The position numbers were made by a program, and so were the translations under genes. The notes beneath the pieces were generated by a model. That model had not been told where the DNA came from. It ran no database searches and saw only the letters and a program-made list of their open reading frames with translations. This document shows positions 18,196 through 27,086 of a stretch of 64,000 bases of DNA, piece after piece. Origin of the DNA: Catalinimonas niigatensis (GTDB lineage Bacteria > Bacteroidota > Bacteroidia > Cytophagales > Cyclobacteriaceae); the NCBI RefSeq assembly GCF_030506285.1, contig NZ_CP119422.1, positions 3,893,501 to 3,957,500 on the forward strand, given 5' to 3'. Each line of letters opens with the position of its first letter. The stretch's first letter is position 1.

Positions 18196-20037
18196 TTATC
18201 CGTTCATGGAGACAAGAAACTCATCGTTATCTTGGGTGCCTTTCATTCTCTGTAGCAAGAACTCAATAGCTTCCTGAGAGGTCATATCTGACATGAGCTT
18301 ACGAAGTATCCACACACGGGATAGTTCGTCTCTTTCCATAAGCAGGTCTTCACGACGTGTACCGGATGCAGGAACATCAATAGCAGGGTAAATACGTTTG
18401 TTGGCCAGTTTACGGTCAAGCTGTAATTCCATGTTACCGGTTCCTTTAAATTCTTCAAAAATCACCTCATCCATCTTAGAACCAGTCTCGATCAGTGCAG
18501 TAGCAATGATCGTTAATGAACCACCATTTTCAACATTACGGGCTGCACCAAAAAAGCGCTTAGGCTTATGCAAAGCATTGGCATCCACACCACCGGAAAG
18601 GATCTTTCCAGAAGAAGGAATTACAGTATTATAAGCACGGGCAAGACGGGTAATAGAATCCAAAAGGATAACCACATCATGACCAGATTCAACCAGACGT
18701 TTTGCTTTTTCTAACACAATACTGGCAACTTTGACGTGCTTCTCAGCCTGCTCATCAAAGGTAGAAGCAATCACTTCAGCCTTTACACTGCGTGCCATAT
18801 CTGTTACTTCTTCAGGGCGCTCATCAATGAGCAGAATCATAAGGTATACTTCAGGATGGTTTTCAGCGATTGCATTGGCCAATTCCTTCAATAATACCGT
18901 TTTTCCAGACTTGGGCTGAGAAACGATCATACCACGTTGTCCTTTACCGATAGGAGAAAAGAGATCCAGAATACGGGTAGAGTAGCGTCCTGATTTGGTC
19001 TGAAGGTTCAGCCTTTCGTTAGGGAAAAGCGGTGTAAGGTATTCAAAAGGAACACGGTCACGAATTTCGTCAGTAGTTTTCCCATTGACGGATTCTACTC
19101 TCAAGAGAGCAAAGTATTTTTCACCTTCTTTGGGCGGACGAATTTGCCCTTTTACAGTATCACCGGTTTTAAGGCTGAATAATTTGATTTGTGAGGGAGA
19201 TACGTATATATCATCAGGGCTGGCTACATAATTATAGTCTGATGAGCGAAGGAATCCATAGCCGTCCTGCATAATTTCCAGTACGCCATCATTTTCTATA
19301 AGGCCATCAAATTCTTTGATAGGAACCGTTTGTGGACCGCTAGATGCTCTTTCCCTCTCTTTATGAGGTTTTTTGTTTTCTTGGCGGGCATCCCTGTTTT
19401 CAAAATTTTCTTTTTTATGTCTGGGATAATTAGCCTCTCTGTTCCTGTCTTCCTGCGGTTCTTTATTTCTGTCTTCTTGCTGATCTTTCTTTCTGTCTTC
19501 TTGCTGATCTTTCTTTCTTTCTTTGGGCTCTGAGGGGCGAGGAGGCTTATTGCTTTGGTTCTCTACCTGAATATTAAATGAGTCAAGAAGTTCATTTGTA
19601 TCATTAGACTCTTCGGTTTCACTTTCAGGCTCAGTGATATCAGGAGAATCAGTAACATTAACACGATTCATACGTCGACGACGTGCATGCTCTTCCCGTT
19701 GCTCACGCTGCTCGTCTTCTGACTGTTTGTTTTCCTGCCTTGCCTGAGGCGTTTCTTCTTTTTTCTTGTCAGGTCTTTGATTATCGTGCTTATGACCAGG
19801 CTTTCTTTTTGGCTTAGACTTGGACTTTGGTTTGTCTGCCTCTACATTTTCTTTTTCTTTGTTTTCGGTGGGTTTCTTTGAAGGAAGTTTTTCGTCAGGT
19901 AAAACAGCCTGCTGATCCAGTATTTTGTATATCAGATCTTGTTTATTGAGTTTTTTGTAATTCTTTAAACCTAGCTCTTCAGCTATCTCTCTTAACTCAG
20001 AAAGAAGCCTGACTTGTAGTTCATCAATGTTGTACAT
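18196..20037 (-). CDS. rho: Transcription termination factor Rho with long low-complexity insertion
   Basis: RNA-dependent hexameric helicase that ends transcription. At 613 aa it is about 190 longer than E. coli Rho (about 420). Residues 1-45 are the N-terminal Rho domain ([20 protein letters not shown]). Residues about 50-235 are a charged, disordered insertion rich in Lys, Glu, Gln and Arg with tandem copies of a KDQQEDR-like unit. Then follow the cold-shock RNA-binding domain ([13 protein letters not shown]) and the ATPase domain with Walker [19 protein letters not shown] and [12 protein letters not shown]. Such insertions are known in Bacteroidota Rho and can change RNA binding or drive condensation. 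Confidence 0.97.
   Translation of the reverse strand: MYNIDELQVRLLSELREIAEELGLKNYKKLNKQDLIYKILDQQAVLPDEKLPSKKPTENKEKENVEADKPKSKSKPKRKPGHKHDNQRPDKKKEETPQARQENKQSEDEQREQREEHARRRRMNRVNVTDSPDITEPESETEESNDTNELLDSFNIQVENQSNKPPRPSEPKERKKDQQEDRKKDQQEDRNKEPQEDRNREANYPRHKKENFENRDARQENKKPHKERERASSGPQTVPIKEFDGLIENDGVLEIMQDGYGFLRSSDYNYVASPDDIYVSPSQIKLFSLKTGDTVKGQIRPPKEGEKYFALLRVESVNGKTTDEIRDRVPFEYLTPLFPNERLNLQTKSGRYSTRILDLFSPIGKGQRGMIVSQPKSGKTVLLKELANAIAENHPEVYLMILLIDERPEEVTDMARSVKAEVIASTFDEQAEKHVKVASIVLEKAKRLVESGHDVVILLDSITRLARAYNTVIPSSGKILSGGVDANALHKPKRFFGAARNVENGGSLTIIATALIETGSKMDEVIFEEFKGTGNMELQLDRKLANKRIYPAIDVPASGTRREDLLMERDELSRVWILRKLMSDMTSQEAIEFLLQRMKGTQDNDEFLVSMNG
19438..19518 (-). repeat. Tandem repeat encoding the KDQQEDR-type units in Rho
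   Basis: About residues 174-200 of Rho consist of three to four imperfect copies of an 8-residue unit ([28 protein letters not shown]). The two first copies are nearly identical at DNA level, suggesting recent slippage expansion. Confidence 0.8.
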
Positions 20038-20351
20038 AGGAAAAATTAAGTGGTGCTAAAAATTAAATACATCTAGCAAAAGGTGTAGCTTAATTTAATT
20101 TGGAATGATTTTTAAATAAATAAAAGGCTTTCAAAAGGACAATGCAGTGTTGTGAAGCGTCTGACTGAGGGTAAAGATACCTTTTCGTCCGAATTGATGA
20201 TGCAATTATATTTTACGTACTGCTAATTGTCAAGAAAAATAAGATAATTTTGTGAAGTCAACGTAAGCTTGTCGACTTGAGTTCATAACCAGATGTTTTA
20301 AAAAGAGTTTAAAAAGAAAATATTATATCCTTAACAAATTATTTTTTCAAA
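20038..20351. other. 314-bp divergent promoter region between rho and serS
   Basis: An A+T-rich spacer between the divergent rho and serS start codons. It must hold promoters for both and presumably the long rho leader. I see no gene, no clear TTTG/TAnnTTTG promoter pair and no hairpin. Confidence 0.5.
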
Positions 20352-21626
20352 ATGTTACAAATCTCCTTTTTAAGAGAAAATCAGGAAAAAGTGTTAGCGG
20401 GCTTGCAGAAGAGGCATTTTCCTGAAGCAGAGAAAGCGGTTAAAGCTACAATAGAAAAAGATCAGCAGCGTAGAATAACTCAGACCGAGCTGGACCAGAT
20501 ATTAGCTTCATCCAATTTTGTGTCAAAGAAAATTGGACAGCTTATGAAAGAGGGAAAAAAAGAGGAGGCAGAAGCGGCTAAACAGGAAACCAGCGCCCTG
20601 AAAGAACGCAGTAAAACGCTAAGTGAACAGCTTAAGAAGTACGAAGATGAGTTGACGCAACTGCTTTATAACTTGCCCAACCTACCGAATAGTAAAGTCC
20701 CTCAAGGTAAAACGGCAGAAGATAACCAAGTAGTAGAGCAGCATGGAACACTACCTCAACTGCCAGCCACTGCCAAACCTCATTGGATATTGATAGAACA
20801 ATATGATATTATTGATTTTGAGTTAGGCAATAAAATTACCGGAGCAGGTTTCCCGGTATATAAAGGCAAAGGAGCCAAACTACAGCGCGCTTTAGTTAAT
20901 TTCTTTCTGGATGAAGCAGAAAAGGCGGGTTACCATGAGGTACAGCCTCCTGTAGTGATCAATGAGGAGTCTGGGTACGGCACAGGTCAATTGCCTGACA
21001 AAGAAGGACAGATGTATCAATTGACCGGGGAGAAACTTTATCTTATTCCTACTGCGGAAGTACCCATTACAAATTTGTATAGAGATGTAATATTAAAAGA
21101 AGATGATCTTCCTATCAAACATGTAGGCTATACGCCTTGTTTCCGTCGTGAAGCAGGCTCTTGGGGCGCACATGTGAGAGGTCTCAACCGCCTTCATCAG
21201 TTTGATAAGGTAGAGATAGTACGTATTCATCGTCCTGAAGATTCCTACCAAGCATTGGAAGAGATGGCTCTTTATATCCGAAGTTTATTGGAAAAACTAG
21301 AACTTCCGTATCGGGTGCTTAACCTGTGTGCCGGAGATCTAGGCTTTACCTCAGCCCAAACCTATGATATGGAAGTATACTCTGGAGCACAAAAGAAGTG
21401 GCTGGAAGTGAGTTCTGTTAGCAACTTCGAAAACTTCCAGGCAAACCGCTTGAAATTACGCTACAAAGACAATAATAATCAGATGCAGCTATTGCATACG
21501 CTTAATGGAAGTGCTCTGGCACTCCCGAGAATTGTAGCGGCTATATTAGAAAACAATCAAAGTGAGGAGGGAATACGTATTCCTAAAGTATTGATTCCTT
21601 ATACACGCTTTGAAATAATAAATTAA
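20352..21626 (+). CDS. serS: Seryl-tRNA synthetase
   Basis: Charges tRNA-Ser with serine in the cytoplasm. At 424 aa it has normal length. The N-terminal antiparallel coiled-coil arm (about residues 30-105, Lys/Glu-rich) binds the long variable arm of tRNA-Ser. The class II catalytic core shows motif 2 in FRREAGSWGAHVRGLNRLHQF and motif 3 near the C terminus (NGSALALPRIVAAILEN). TAEVPITN gives the serine-binding Thr/Glu loop. The start is ATG 20352, followed by the usual N-terminal LQISFLRENQEKVLAGL. An intrinsic terminator follows. Confidence 0.98.
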   Translation: MLQISFLRENQEKVLAGLQKRHFPEAEKAVKATIEKDQQRRITQTELDQILASSNFVSKKIGQLMKEGKKEEAEAAKQETSALKERSKTLSEQLKKYEDELTQLLYNLPNLPNSKVPQGKTAEDNQVVEQHGTLPQLPATAKPHWILIEQYDIIDFELGNKITGAGFPVYKGKGAKLQRALVNFFLDEAEKAGYHEVQPPVVINEESGYGTGQLPDKEGQMYQLTGEKLYLIPTAEVPITNLYRDVILKEDDLPIKHVGYTPCFRREAGSWGAHVRGLNRLHQFDKVEIVRIHRPEDSYQALEEMALYIRSLLEKLELPYRVLNLCAGDLGFTSAQTYDMEVYSGAQKKWLEVSSVSNFENFQANRLKLRYKDNNNQMQLLHTLNGSALALPRIVAAILENNQSEEGIRIPKVLIPYTRFEIIN

Positions 21627-21635
21627 TTTAACTGG

Positions 21636-21668
21636 AAAAGCCTCACCTAAGCGTGAGGTTTTATTTTT
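21636..21668 (+). terminator. Intrinsic terminator after serS
   Basis: The stem CCTCAC / GTGAGG (21641-21646 with 21653-21658, loop CTAAGC) extends with A-T pairs and is followed by the T-rich tail TTTTATTTTT. Confidence 0.9.
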
Positions 21669-21675
21669 AGTCAAT

Positions 21676-22038
21676 TTAATTTAACCAGATGTAGTGAAGC
21701 TGTAACTGGTGGATAAGTGTATCACAGTAAGTCTTCACTTTAAAAGCAGATGCCTCTAAAGTAACTTCAAAGCCCTGTTTTTTGATAGTATGAATCGTTG
21801 ACTGTATTTCTGCTTCCAAATCAAGTAGATTGAGCATTTTAAATACAGGTATATATTTTTGATAAATAAAGGAAAGTAGTCTTATATCCTGATTGATCAG
21901 ACTAACGGCATACAAGTCTTTTAGGTCCTGAAAAGATTTGAAATACTGTTCGGCCAATTTTTTTTCCCGGATAAAATCTCCATAAGATAATTCCAACAGC
22001 TTCTCTTGTATGTTGTGTAACGGATTCTCTATATTCAT
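21676..22038 (-). CDS. Hypothetical protein, last gene of the exopolysaccharide-type operon
   Basis: A 120-aa protein predicted largely helical (IQEKLLELSYGDFIREKKLAEQYFKS, then a run of Leu/Ile-rich helices), without signal peptide, membrane helix or motif that I recognise. It starts 9 bp after the glycosyltransferase gene and is the sixth and last gene of the minus-strand operon, so it may be a cytoplasmic accessory or regulatory partner of the synthase. No function is claimed. Confidence 0.7.
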   Translation of the reverse strand: MNIENPLHNIQEKLLELSYGDFIREKKLAEQYFKSFQDLKDLYAVSLINQDIRLLSFIYQKYIPVFKMLNLLDLEAEIQSTIHTIKKQGFEVTLEASAFKVKTYCDTLIHQLQLHYIWLN

Positions 22039-22047
22039 ATCTAATGT

Positions 22048-23499
22048 TTAGGCAGGTATATGATGCTTTCTTTCAACCGGATTTTTCCTAAATCCTTTTC
22101 TTTTCATGTTACCCCAGCTTTTTTTGCCTAAAAGGAGATCAAGATAGCCTTTGAGCACATTGAAAAGAATGATAGGGTGATAAAGCACAGGATCAAGAAA
22201 TGCTGTCAGTACAAGCTTGGCAGTATCAGAACGCCTGTTGTACTTATGATAAGAGAATTCTTCTGCTATCAGGGCAAGCACAGACATGAACACCGCAAAA
22301 GTATAGACTACAGCAAGTAAGGCAAGAAAAAACGTCCAGTTGATGGTTCCCCATATTAGTAAGCCCACAAAATAAAGTAAGCCAATCACTTCTATATAGG
22401 GAGCAAGGTACTCAAAAAAGAACCAGTATGGGTAACTAAGCATACCCATTAAGCCATAGCGTGGGTTGAAAAATATCTTACGATGACGATATAAGGTTTC
22501 GGCAGTACCTCTGGCCCAGCGGTTTCTTTGGCGTCCTAGTATGCCTATTTCGGAAGGCGCTTCAGTCCAGCAGAGAGGATCAGGAATATAGAAAACTTTG
22601 TATTTCTGTTTGATTTCCTGCATATATCTGCGCATACGCACGACCAACTCCATGTCTTCACCTACAGTATCGTTGGCGTAACCACCAGCCTTTATAGCAA
22701 TTTCTTTGTCAAATAGCCCAAAAGCTCCGGAGATAATCAATAATCCGTTGAGTCTACTCCAGGCGATACGGCTGAGTAGGAAAACGCGTAAGTACTCTAA
22801 GGTTTGAAAACGAGCCAGTAGATTAGGGGAAAGCTGAATGTTAACCATGCTTCCATCTTCTACCTTGCAAGAATTTGCTATTCTGACAATAGCTCCGGTG
22901 GCAATCACTCTTACTTTATTTTGTAAAAAAGGGCGCACCATTTTCAAGAGAGAATCAGGAGAAATGATAGAGTCAGCATCCATAGTAGCAACTAATTTGC
23001 TATCAGAAATATTCAGACCTGCATTAAGGGCATCGGCTTTGCCGCCATTAAGCTTATCAATAACAATCAGCTTTCCAAAAGCCCTATTTCTTGATTTGTA
23101 TACTCCCAGAATTTTTCTGGTAGGAAGCAAACCTGATGCCTTTTGCTCCAGAGGAATAAGCTGAAAGTACTCTACCAGACGCCTCAGCGAATTGTCAATA
23201 CTTCCATCATTAATCACAATTACATTATAGTTGTTGTATTGCAAAGAAAGTAAGGAGCGGACGCTGTCTATGATGTTAATTTCCTCATTATACATGGGAA
23301 CCAGCAGCGATATAGAAGGTGCTGATGTTGAGGACAAAATCGCCTGATCATCAATATGCTTATTGTTACGTATGTATTTTCTGGTTTCCCGTATAGACAG
23401 GATAGCCAGAAGCAAATTTATCAGCGATATGACAATTGCATAGAAGAAAATCAGATGCTCAGCGATGAATGAAGCTATTTGTATAACAAGTTCTTTCAT
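22048..23499 (-). CDS. Processive family 2 glycosyltransferase (PgaC/BcsA-like polysaccharide synthase)
   Basis: A 483-aa membrane glycosyltransferase, probably a polysaccharide synthase that polymerises and extrudes a beta-linked chain. N-terminal helix at about residues 8-34; GT-A core with LVPMYNEE (67-72), NDGS (97-100), the UDP-sugar/metal motif DAD at 174-176, the catalytic GED at 280-282 and RQRNRW at 323-328, the Q/RxxRW signature of processive synthases. Three or four C-terminal helices follow (about 355-455). There is no PilZ domain, unlike BcsA, so direct c-di-GMP control through PilZ is unlikely. The sugar is not predictable. It lies 17 bp after the HEAT gene. Confidence 0.9.
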   Translation of the reverse strand: MKELVIQIASFIAEHLIFFYAIVISLINLLLAILSIRETRKYIRNNKHIDDQAILSSTSAPSISLLVPMYNEEINIIDSVRSLLSLQYNNYNVIVINDGSIDNSLRRLVEYFQLIPLEQKASGLLPTRKILGVYKSRNRAFGKLIVIDKLNGGKADALNAGLNISDSKLVATMDADSIISPDSLLKMVRPFLQNKVRVIATGAIVRIANSCKVEDGSMVNIQLSPNLLARFQTLEYLRVFLLSRIAWSRLNGLLIISGAFGLFDKEIAIKAGGYANDTVGEDMELVVRMRRYMQEIKQKYKVFYIPDPLCWTEAPSEIGILGRQRNRWARGTAETLYRHRKIFFNPRYGLMGMLSYPYWFFFEYLAPYIEVIGLLYFVGLLIWGTINWTFFLALLAVVYTFAVFMSVLALIAEEFSYHKYNRRSDTAKLVLTAFLDPVLYHPIILFNVLKGYLDLLLGKKSWGNMKRKGFRKNPVERKHHIPA

Positions 23500-23516
23500 A
23501 CAAGTGTGTTCAATGA

Positions 23517-24623
23517 TTATAATGAAGAACGATGAGGTTTAGCCAAAACCTTATGAAATGATGATTTGGATTGAATTATAACAATGGCTTGCTCAGCAGC
23601 CTTCCTCACCTCAGGAGAATGCTGGAAGAGTAAAGGTCTGAGTAAGTTTGCATGGAAGGCATAACCCAACTCTCCTATGGCGTGAATCGCTTTTATCTTT
23701 AATACTTCATTGTCAGTATCCAGTAGATTAAATATGGCACCAGTCTGCTTCCTGGCTTCCAGACTTTCCAAAGCTTTTACGGCTTCTATTTTTATCGCAT
23801 CATCAGCGTGGTGGAGAATAGGAGTAATATATTCAATGGCATCTTCTTGTTTATAAATAGCAATCATCTCAAGTACAAGCTTAATAGATGAATATTCCTG
23901 TACATTTAGCCAATGAAGAAATGCAGGTACTTTTTCATCAGGCAAAGCTTTCAGATGATAACGAATCTGAATTTGTAGCCAATCGCTGAGAGGCTCTTTT
24001 TGCTGTGTGAGAAAAGATAACATATGAACAGAGCCACTTCTAATGGCTGCTATTTTAACCTCGTCAGCAAGTAAAGTATAAGGAGAAGTCTGCCATTCTT
24101 TAAAAGCAATCTCCAACTCAGCACAGTTGTAGCCAATCTCTGATAATTCACGTACACCTTTGATCTTCTCGGAGATATTCCGGCTGGAAAGTTTGGCAAT
24201 AGACTCATGGTGTAAGCCTAAACAAAGGTATAGGTGCTGAAACTGTTTTTTTGAATTTCCACTAAAACTTTTCTTCAATTCTATCATCAAATCAATCATC
24301 AACTGCTTTTCCAGGGAACTATTCAGTTCGTGGCGTTTGAATTTATTCACAATCAAATCAGTAGAAGATAATACTTCCTGTTTGCTGCTTTCTACCAGAG
24401 CATCGTAAATGAAGTATTGAAAACGAAACTTTAATTCTTTCTCTTTTTTCTCTCTAGAGAGCAAATACAAACGCCGTAAGTAAAGCACCATGATGAGAAT
24501 GGTACTAAGTAAAATTAACAACATGGCAGTCAGCATGAAATATCTTACCTCTGCCGTAAAATCTTTTAATGACTCCCAATGGGCTACTCCGATGTAGTAA
24601 GCTTGGTATAAAATGTTTTTCAT
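23517..24623 (-). CDS. Membrane-anchored HEAT-repeat protein
   Basis: A 368-aa protein with one transmembrane helix near the N terminus (about residues 30-50, LTAMLLILLSTILIMVLYL), then a helical region and clear HEAT/PBS-lyase-like repeats in about residues 240-350 (DAIKIEAVKALESLEARK, NEVLKIKAIHAIGELGY, PEVRKAAEQAIVII). HEAT solenoids are protein scaffolds. Its place between the outer-membrane barrel gene (no gap) and the synthase gene (17 bp) suggests an inner-membrane assembly factor for the polysaccharide machine. This role is inferred from context. Confidence 0.85.
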   Translation of the reverse strand: MKNILYQAYYIGVAHWESLKDFTAEVRYFMLTAMLLILLSTILIMVLYLRRLYLLSREKKEKELKFRFQYFIYDALVESSKQEVLSSTDLIVNKFKRHELNSSLEKQLMIDLMIELKKSFSGNSKKQFQHLYLCLGLHHESIAKLSSRNISEKIKGVRELSEIGYNCAELEIAFKEWQTSPYTLLADEVKIAAIRSGSVHMLSFLTQQKEPLSDWLQIQIRYHLKALPDEKVPAFLHWLNVQEYSSIKLVLEMIAIYKQEDAIEYITPILHHADDAIKIEAVKALESLEARKQTGAIFNLLDTDNEVLKIKAIHAIGELGYAFHANLLRPLLFQHSPEVRKAAEQAIVIIQSKSSFHKVLAKPHRSSL

Positions 24624-25835
24624 CTAGAACCTCCTTTCCAAACGAATGGTAAAACTCACACGGTCTGTAGCTCTGATTTCAGGATATATTTCTTGCTGAA
24701 GCTCGAGCGTTGAACGAATAATCCACCGTCTTTCCCATAGAGGATGCTGGTAGTCTACGCCAATCCAGCTAGCATCCAAACGCTGAATCTCAGCTAAACT
24801 ATTGATCTTAAGGGGTGTAGCTCCACTCCCCAGATAAAGTGTAGTATAATGATCTTCATGGCGCAGATATCTTCGGGCAGTCAGCAAGCCAGTAAATTGC
24901 TGCTGGTTTTCTAGAGATGACATAAAACCGCGCGCAGAAATCCAATAAGAAGGAAAGTAATGGCCGAGTTGTACTGTGTAAATATGAATGGGTATAGCTT
25001 GAAAATAAAGTCCTCTCATACCTGCGGAAGCTTCCCATTGATAGGGAAGTAGACGATAAAGTTCTGCACCCCAACGGACTTTTGGAAAGATGACAGCATT
25101 TGAGACACCAACATTTAAATAGGCATATGTTTTGGCATCAATTTTAGGATATGCATCTGCTTCTGCTTGTATGCCTTGCTGATCAAACATGCGTGCATAC
25201 TGTATTCTGCCAATAAGTAAAGTGTTAGGAAGTTTTCTTTGGTAATAAGCAGTGGCCTGATGCCAGGGAGTGAACGTATTGCTAAAATGGCTATGAGTAT
25301 ATTCAATACCTACGGCGTTTTTGAGCTTTAATATTTGTAAACTTTGCCTTAAATCATAGGCTTCCGGATGGTCATTTTTTTCCTGAAGGAGAGTATCTAA
25401 ATTTGCAATTGCATCTTCATATTGTTTTTGCGCAGCCAGTGCCTGAGCACGGATATATAATAGATTTAAGTTTTCTGGAAATATGCTAAGCCCTTTGTCT
25501 GCTGTAACAATAGCTTTGATGTTTTCTCCTGACCAATAATTGATTCTGGCAATTGCTTCCATTGCTTCTTCAGTAGGGGAAAATTTGCAAATAATAAAGT
25601 TAAGTTGACGAAGTGCAGGATAGTACTCTCCACTCCAGGCCATGACCATAGCCTGTAGGAATAACGCGTCATAATGTTCTGGATGCTGACTGAGGATGGT
25701 GTTTAGATCATGATTAGCTTTTTCATAGCGGTTGTTAAAGGCATGTTGCCTTGCCTCTTGATACAAGGAGTCTATCTGGCAGAAACCTACAAAAGGTTGA
25801 ATGGTTAGCCATATAATCAAAAAGTACTTGTTCAT
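24624..25835 (-). CDS. TPR protein with YaiO-family outer-membrane beta-barrel
   Basis: A 403-aa protein: signal peptide (MNKYFLIIWLTIQPFVGFC), TPR-like helices at about residues 20-190 (ALFLQAMVMAWSGEYYPALR, LLYIRAQALAAQKQYEDAIA), then a beta-rich barrel of about 210 residues ending in an aromatic C terminus (FTIRLERRF). This TPR-plus-barrel plan is that of YaiO and, in larger form, of PgaA/BcsC secretins of exopolysaccharides. I chose the ATG at 25833-25835, giving an ATGA overlap with the stop of the receiver gene; a start 12 codons upstream would add residues ahead of the signal peptide. Confidence 0.87.
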   Translation of the reverse strand: MNKYFLIIWLTIQPFVGFCQIDSLYQEARQHAFNNRYEKANHDLNTILSQHPEHYDALFLQAMVMAWSGEYYPALRQLNFIICKFSPTEEAMEAIARINYWSGENIKAIVTADKGLSIFPENLNLLYIRAQALAAQKQYEDAIANLDTLLQEKNDHPEAYDLRQSLQILKLKNAVGIEYTHSHFSNTFTPWHQATAYYQRKLPNTLLIGRIQYARMFDQQGIQAEADAYPKIDAKTYAYLNVGVSNAVIFPKVRWGAELYRLLPYQWEASAGMRGLYFQAIPIHIYTVQLGHYFPSYWISARGFMSSLENQQQFTGLLTARRYLRHEDHYTTLYLGSGATPLKINSLAEIQRLDASWIGVDYQHPLWERRWIIRSTLELQQEIYPEIRATDRVSFTIRLERRF

Positions 25836-26206
25836 GACGCTTGCGACAATGCATTTACTTCTTGAATACAAGCCATAAGTTGTTTAAGATCAAAGGGCTT
25901 GGTCATGAATCTGTTGGCACCCATTTCCAAAGCTTCTTTTCTTACATTGTCCAAACCTATGGCAGAAACCACAATGATAAAAGTATTAAGCTTAAGCGTT
26001 TCTCGCACATATTCTACCAGCTCACTGCCAGAGGCAATGGGCATCAGCAGATCAGTAATGATCATATCAGGCTGATGCTTTTCGGCAAGCTTTATAGCGT
26101 TTTTTCCATTTGTAGTGGCTATCACGTTATATTCACCTAAATTTCTCAATTGGTGAGCTACCAGTTGCAGCATAATATCGTCATCATCTACTATTAGTAT
26201 TTTCAT
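25832..26206 (-). CDS. Stand-alone response regulator receiver domain
   Basis: A 124-aa CheY-like receiver without an output domain. The acidic pocket is IVDDDD (about residues 5-10), the phospho-acceptor Asp is in IITDLLMP (about 52), the switch Ser in VVSAIG, and the conserved Lys in MTKPF. It is translationally coupled to the downstream YaiO gene by an ATGA overlap, so it likely controls the polysaccharide machine by protein contact rather than as a transcription factor. No histidine kinase is nearby; an orphan or hybrid kinase must act in trans. Confidence 0.93.
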   Translation of the reverse strand: MKILIVDDDDIMLQLVAHQLRNLGEYNVIATTNGKNAIKLAEKHQPDMIITDLLMPIASGSELVEYVRETLKLNTFIIVVSAIGLDNVRKEALEMGANRFMTKPFDLKQLMACIQEVNALSQAS

Positions 26207-26218
26207 AGGAGTGGGTCT

Positions 26219-26641
26219 TTATCTGATGAAACTGATTACTCTTTGACCATCCGTATTGATCTGCCAATACTTCAGGCTCTCAAGAGGTACTTTAGGTAAG
26301 GTAAACTCATAAAAGCCTTGCCCTAACTTGTGCTCACGTATTACTTCCTTAGATCTACCCATAAGGTCATGTGCACTGATGGTTAACAAACCTATGGTAT
26401 CCTGGATGTGTATCAGTACTACTGGTTTTCCGTTTTGGTCTGTATCTAGTTGAAAATGAATGGCTTCTTTTGGATTTGGTTCTTCAAGAAGTGAAGCATT
26501 CTCTTTTCTGTTGATGTGTCTCTGTAACTCTCCATTTTTCGTAGAGTCTGCTAATGCCATTAAAGAGGAAGCTTGTGCATAAAGTAAATGCGTACTTCCT
26601 AAAAGAGTGAAACAGAAAAATATAAACGAGAAAACTTTCAT
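26219..26641 (-). CDS. Small secreted protein, first gene of the exopolysaccharide-type operon
   Basis: A 140-aa protein with a Sec signal peptide (KVFSFIFFCFTLLGSTHLLYAQA). The mature part is about 118 residues: a charged, low-complexity start followed by a beta-rich module (QDTIGLLTISAHDLMGRSKE ... FTLPKVPLESLKYWQI) resembling the beta-sandwich of type IX secretion C-terminal domains, though I do not see a clear sorting signal. I chose ATG 26639-26641 over 26660-26662 because the candidate promoter -7 box overlaps the latter. It is 12 bp upstream of the receiver gene. Confidence 0.72.
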   Translation of the reverse strand: MKVFSFIFFCFTLLGSTHLLYAQASSLMALADSTKNGELQRHINRKENASLLEEPNPKEAIHFQLDTDQNGKPVVLIHIQDTIGLLTISAHDLMGRSKEVIREHKLGQGFYEFTLPKVPLESLKYWQINTDGQRVISFIR

Positions 26642-26659
26642 ATGTATGTAAATGTACAA

Positions 26660-26692
26660 CAAAAATAATAAAAAATATATGAATAATACAAA
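26660..26692 (-). promoter_or_regulatory. Promoter of the exopolysaccharide-type operon
   Basis: Minus strand TTTG (26689-26692), 21 bp, then TATTTTTG (26660-26667): a full match to the Bacteroidota TTTG/TAnnTTTG consensus. Transcription would begin about 26653, supporting the start codon at 26641. Confidence 0.65.
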
Positions 26693-26752
26693 TAAACTAA
26701 ATCTTAATATATTCCCCTGTACTGTATTTTAGTCAAATAAGCTAAAAAGGAG

Positions 26753-26783
26753 TTGTAGAGCGTAGGGAAGAGTGCTACATTTG
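26753..26783 (+). promoter_or_regulatory. Promoter of the small gene at 26819
   Basis: TTG at 26753-26755 and TACATTTG at 26776-26783 are 20 bp apart, matching the Bacteroidota consensus. The predicted start of transcription is about 30 bp before the ATG at 26819. Confidence 0.55.
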
Positions 26784-26818
26784 AGATGTAATAACTTGAA
26801 GGTTTTTACAAAAAAACT

Positions 26819-27061
26819 ATGCGCATAATAGGAGAAATATCTCATGAATCTTGTAAAATCACGGTCTTTGCCTGGAACAATAAGTACCTGATCAAGCTAG
26901 AGAGGGGATTAATCGAGCAGACTTTTAAAGTGCCTGAAACGGAGGTAACAGGAGATGATGACATTCAAAAAATGCTTCAGGGGACTTTTATGGAAAAGGC
27001 TATTACCCGCTTTGACGAAATGGAAGCCTCACTTATAGAGGCTATGGAAGCTTTATATTAA
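26819..27061 (+). CDS. Small conserved-type hypothetical protein
   Basis: An 80-aa cytoplasmic protein without membrane segment. Its first half is beta-rich (IIGEISHESCKITVFAWNNK, YLIKLERGLIEQTFKVPE), the second half helical and acidic (MLQGTFMEKAITRFDEMEA). It has its own candidate promoter and a possible terminator, and an ATG start, so I regard it as real. It reads like the small orphan proteins found widely in Cytophagales, but I cannot name a family or function. Confidence 0.75.
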   Translation: MRIIGEISHESCKITVFAWNNKYLIKLERGLIEQTFKVPETEVTGDDDIQKMLQGTFMEKAITRFDEMEASLIEAMEALY

Positions 27062-27062
27062 C

Positions 27063-27086
27063 AGTAAAACCTGAATTTTACTTTTT
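27063..27086 (+). terminator. Possible weak intrinsic terminator after the 80-aa gene
   Basis: An A+T-rich 7-bp stem AGTAAAA / TTTTACT with a 6-nt loop (CCTGAA) is followed by a short T run. It overlaps the 3' end of folA. The stem is weak. Confidence 0.4.

Noticed and set aside
25836-25871. Longer start for the YaiO-type gene
   Set aside because: It would place 12 residues before a natural signal peptide and overlap the receiver gene more deeply. The ATGA overlap at 25832-25835 is the normal coupled form.
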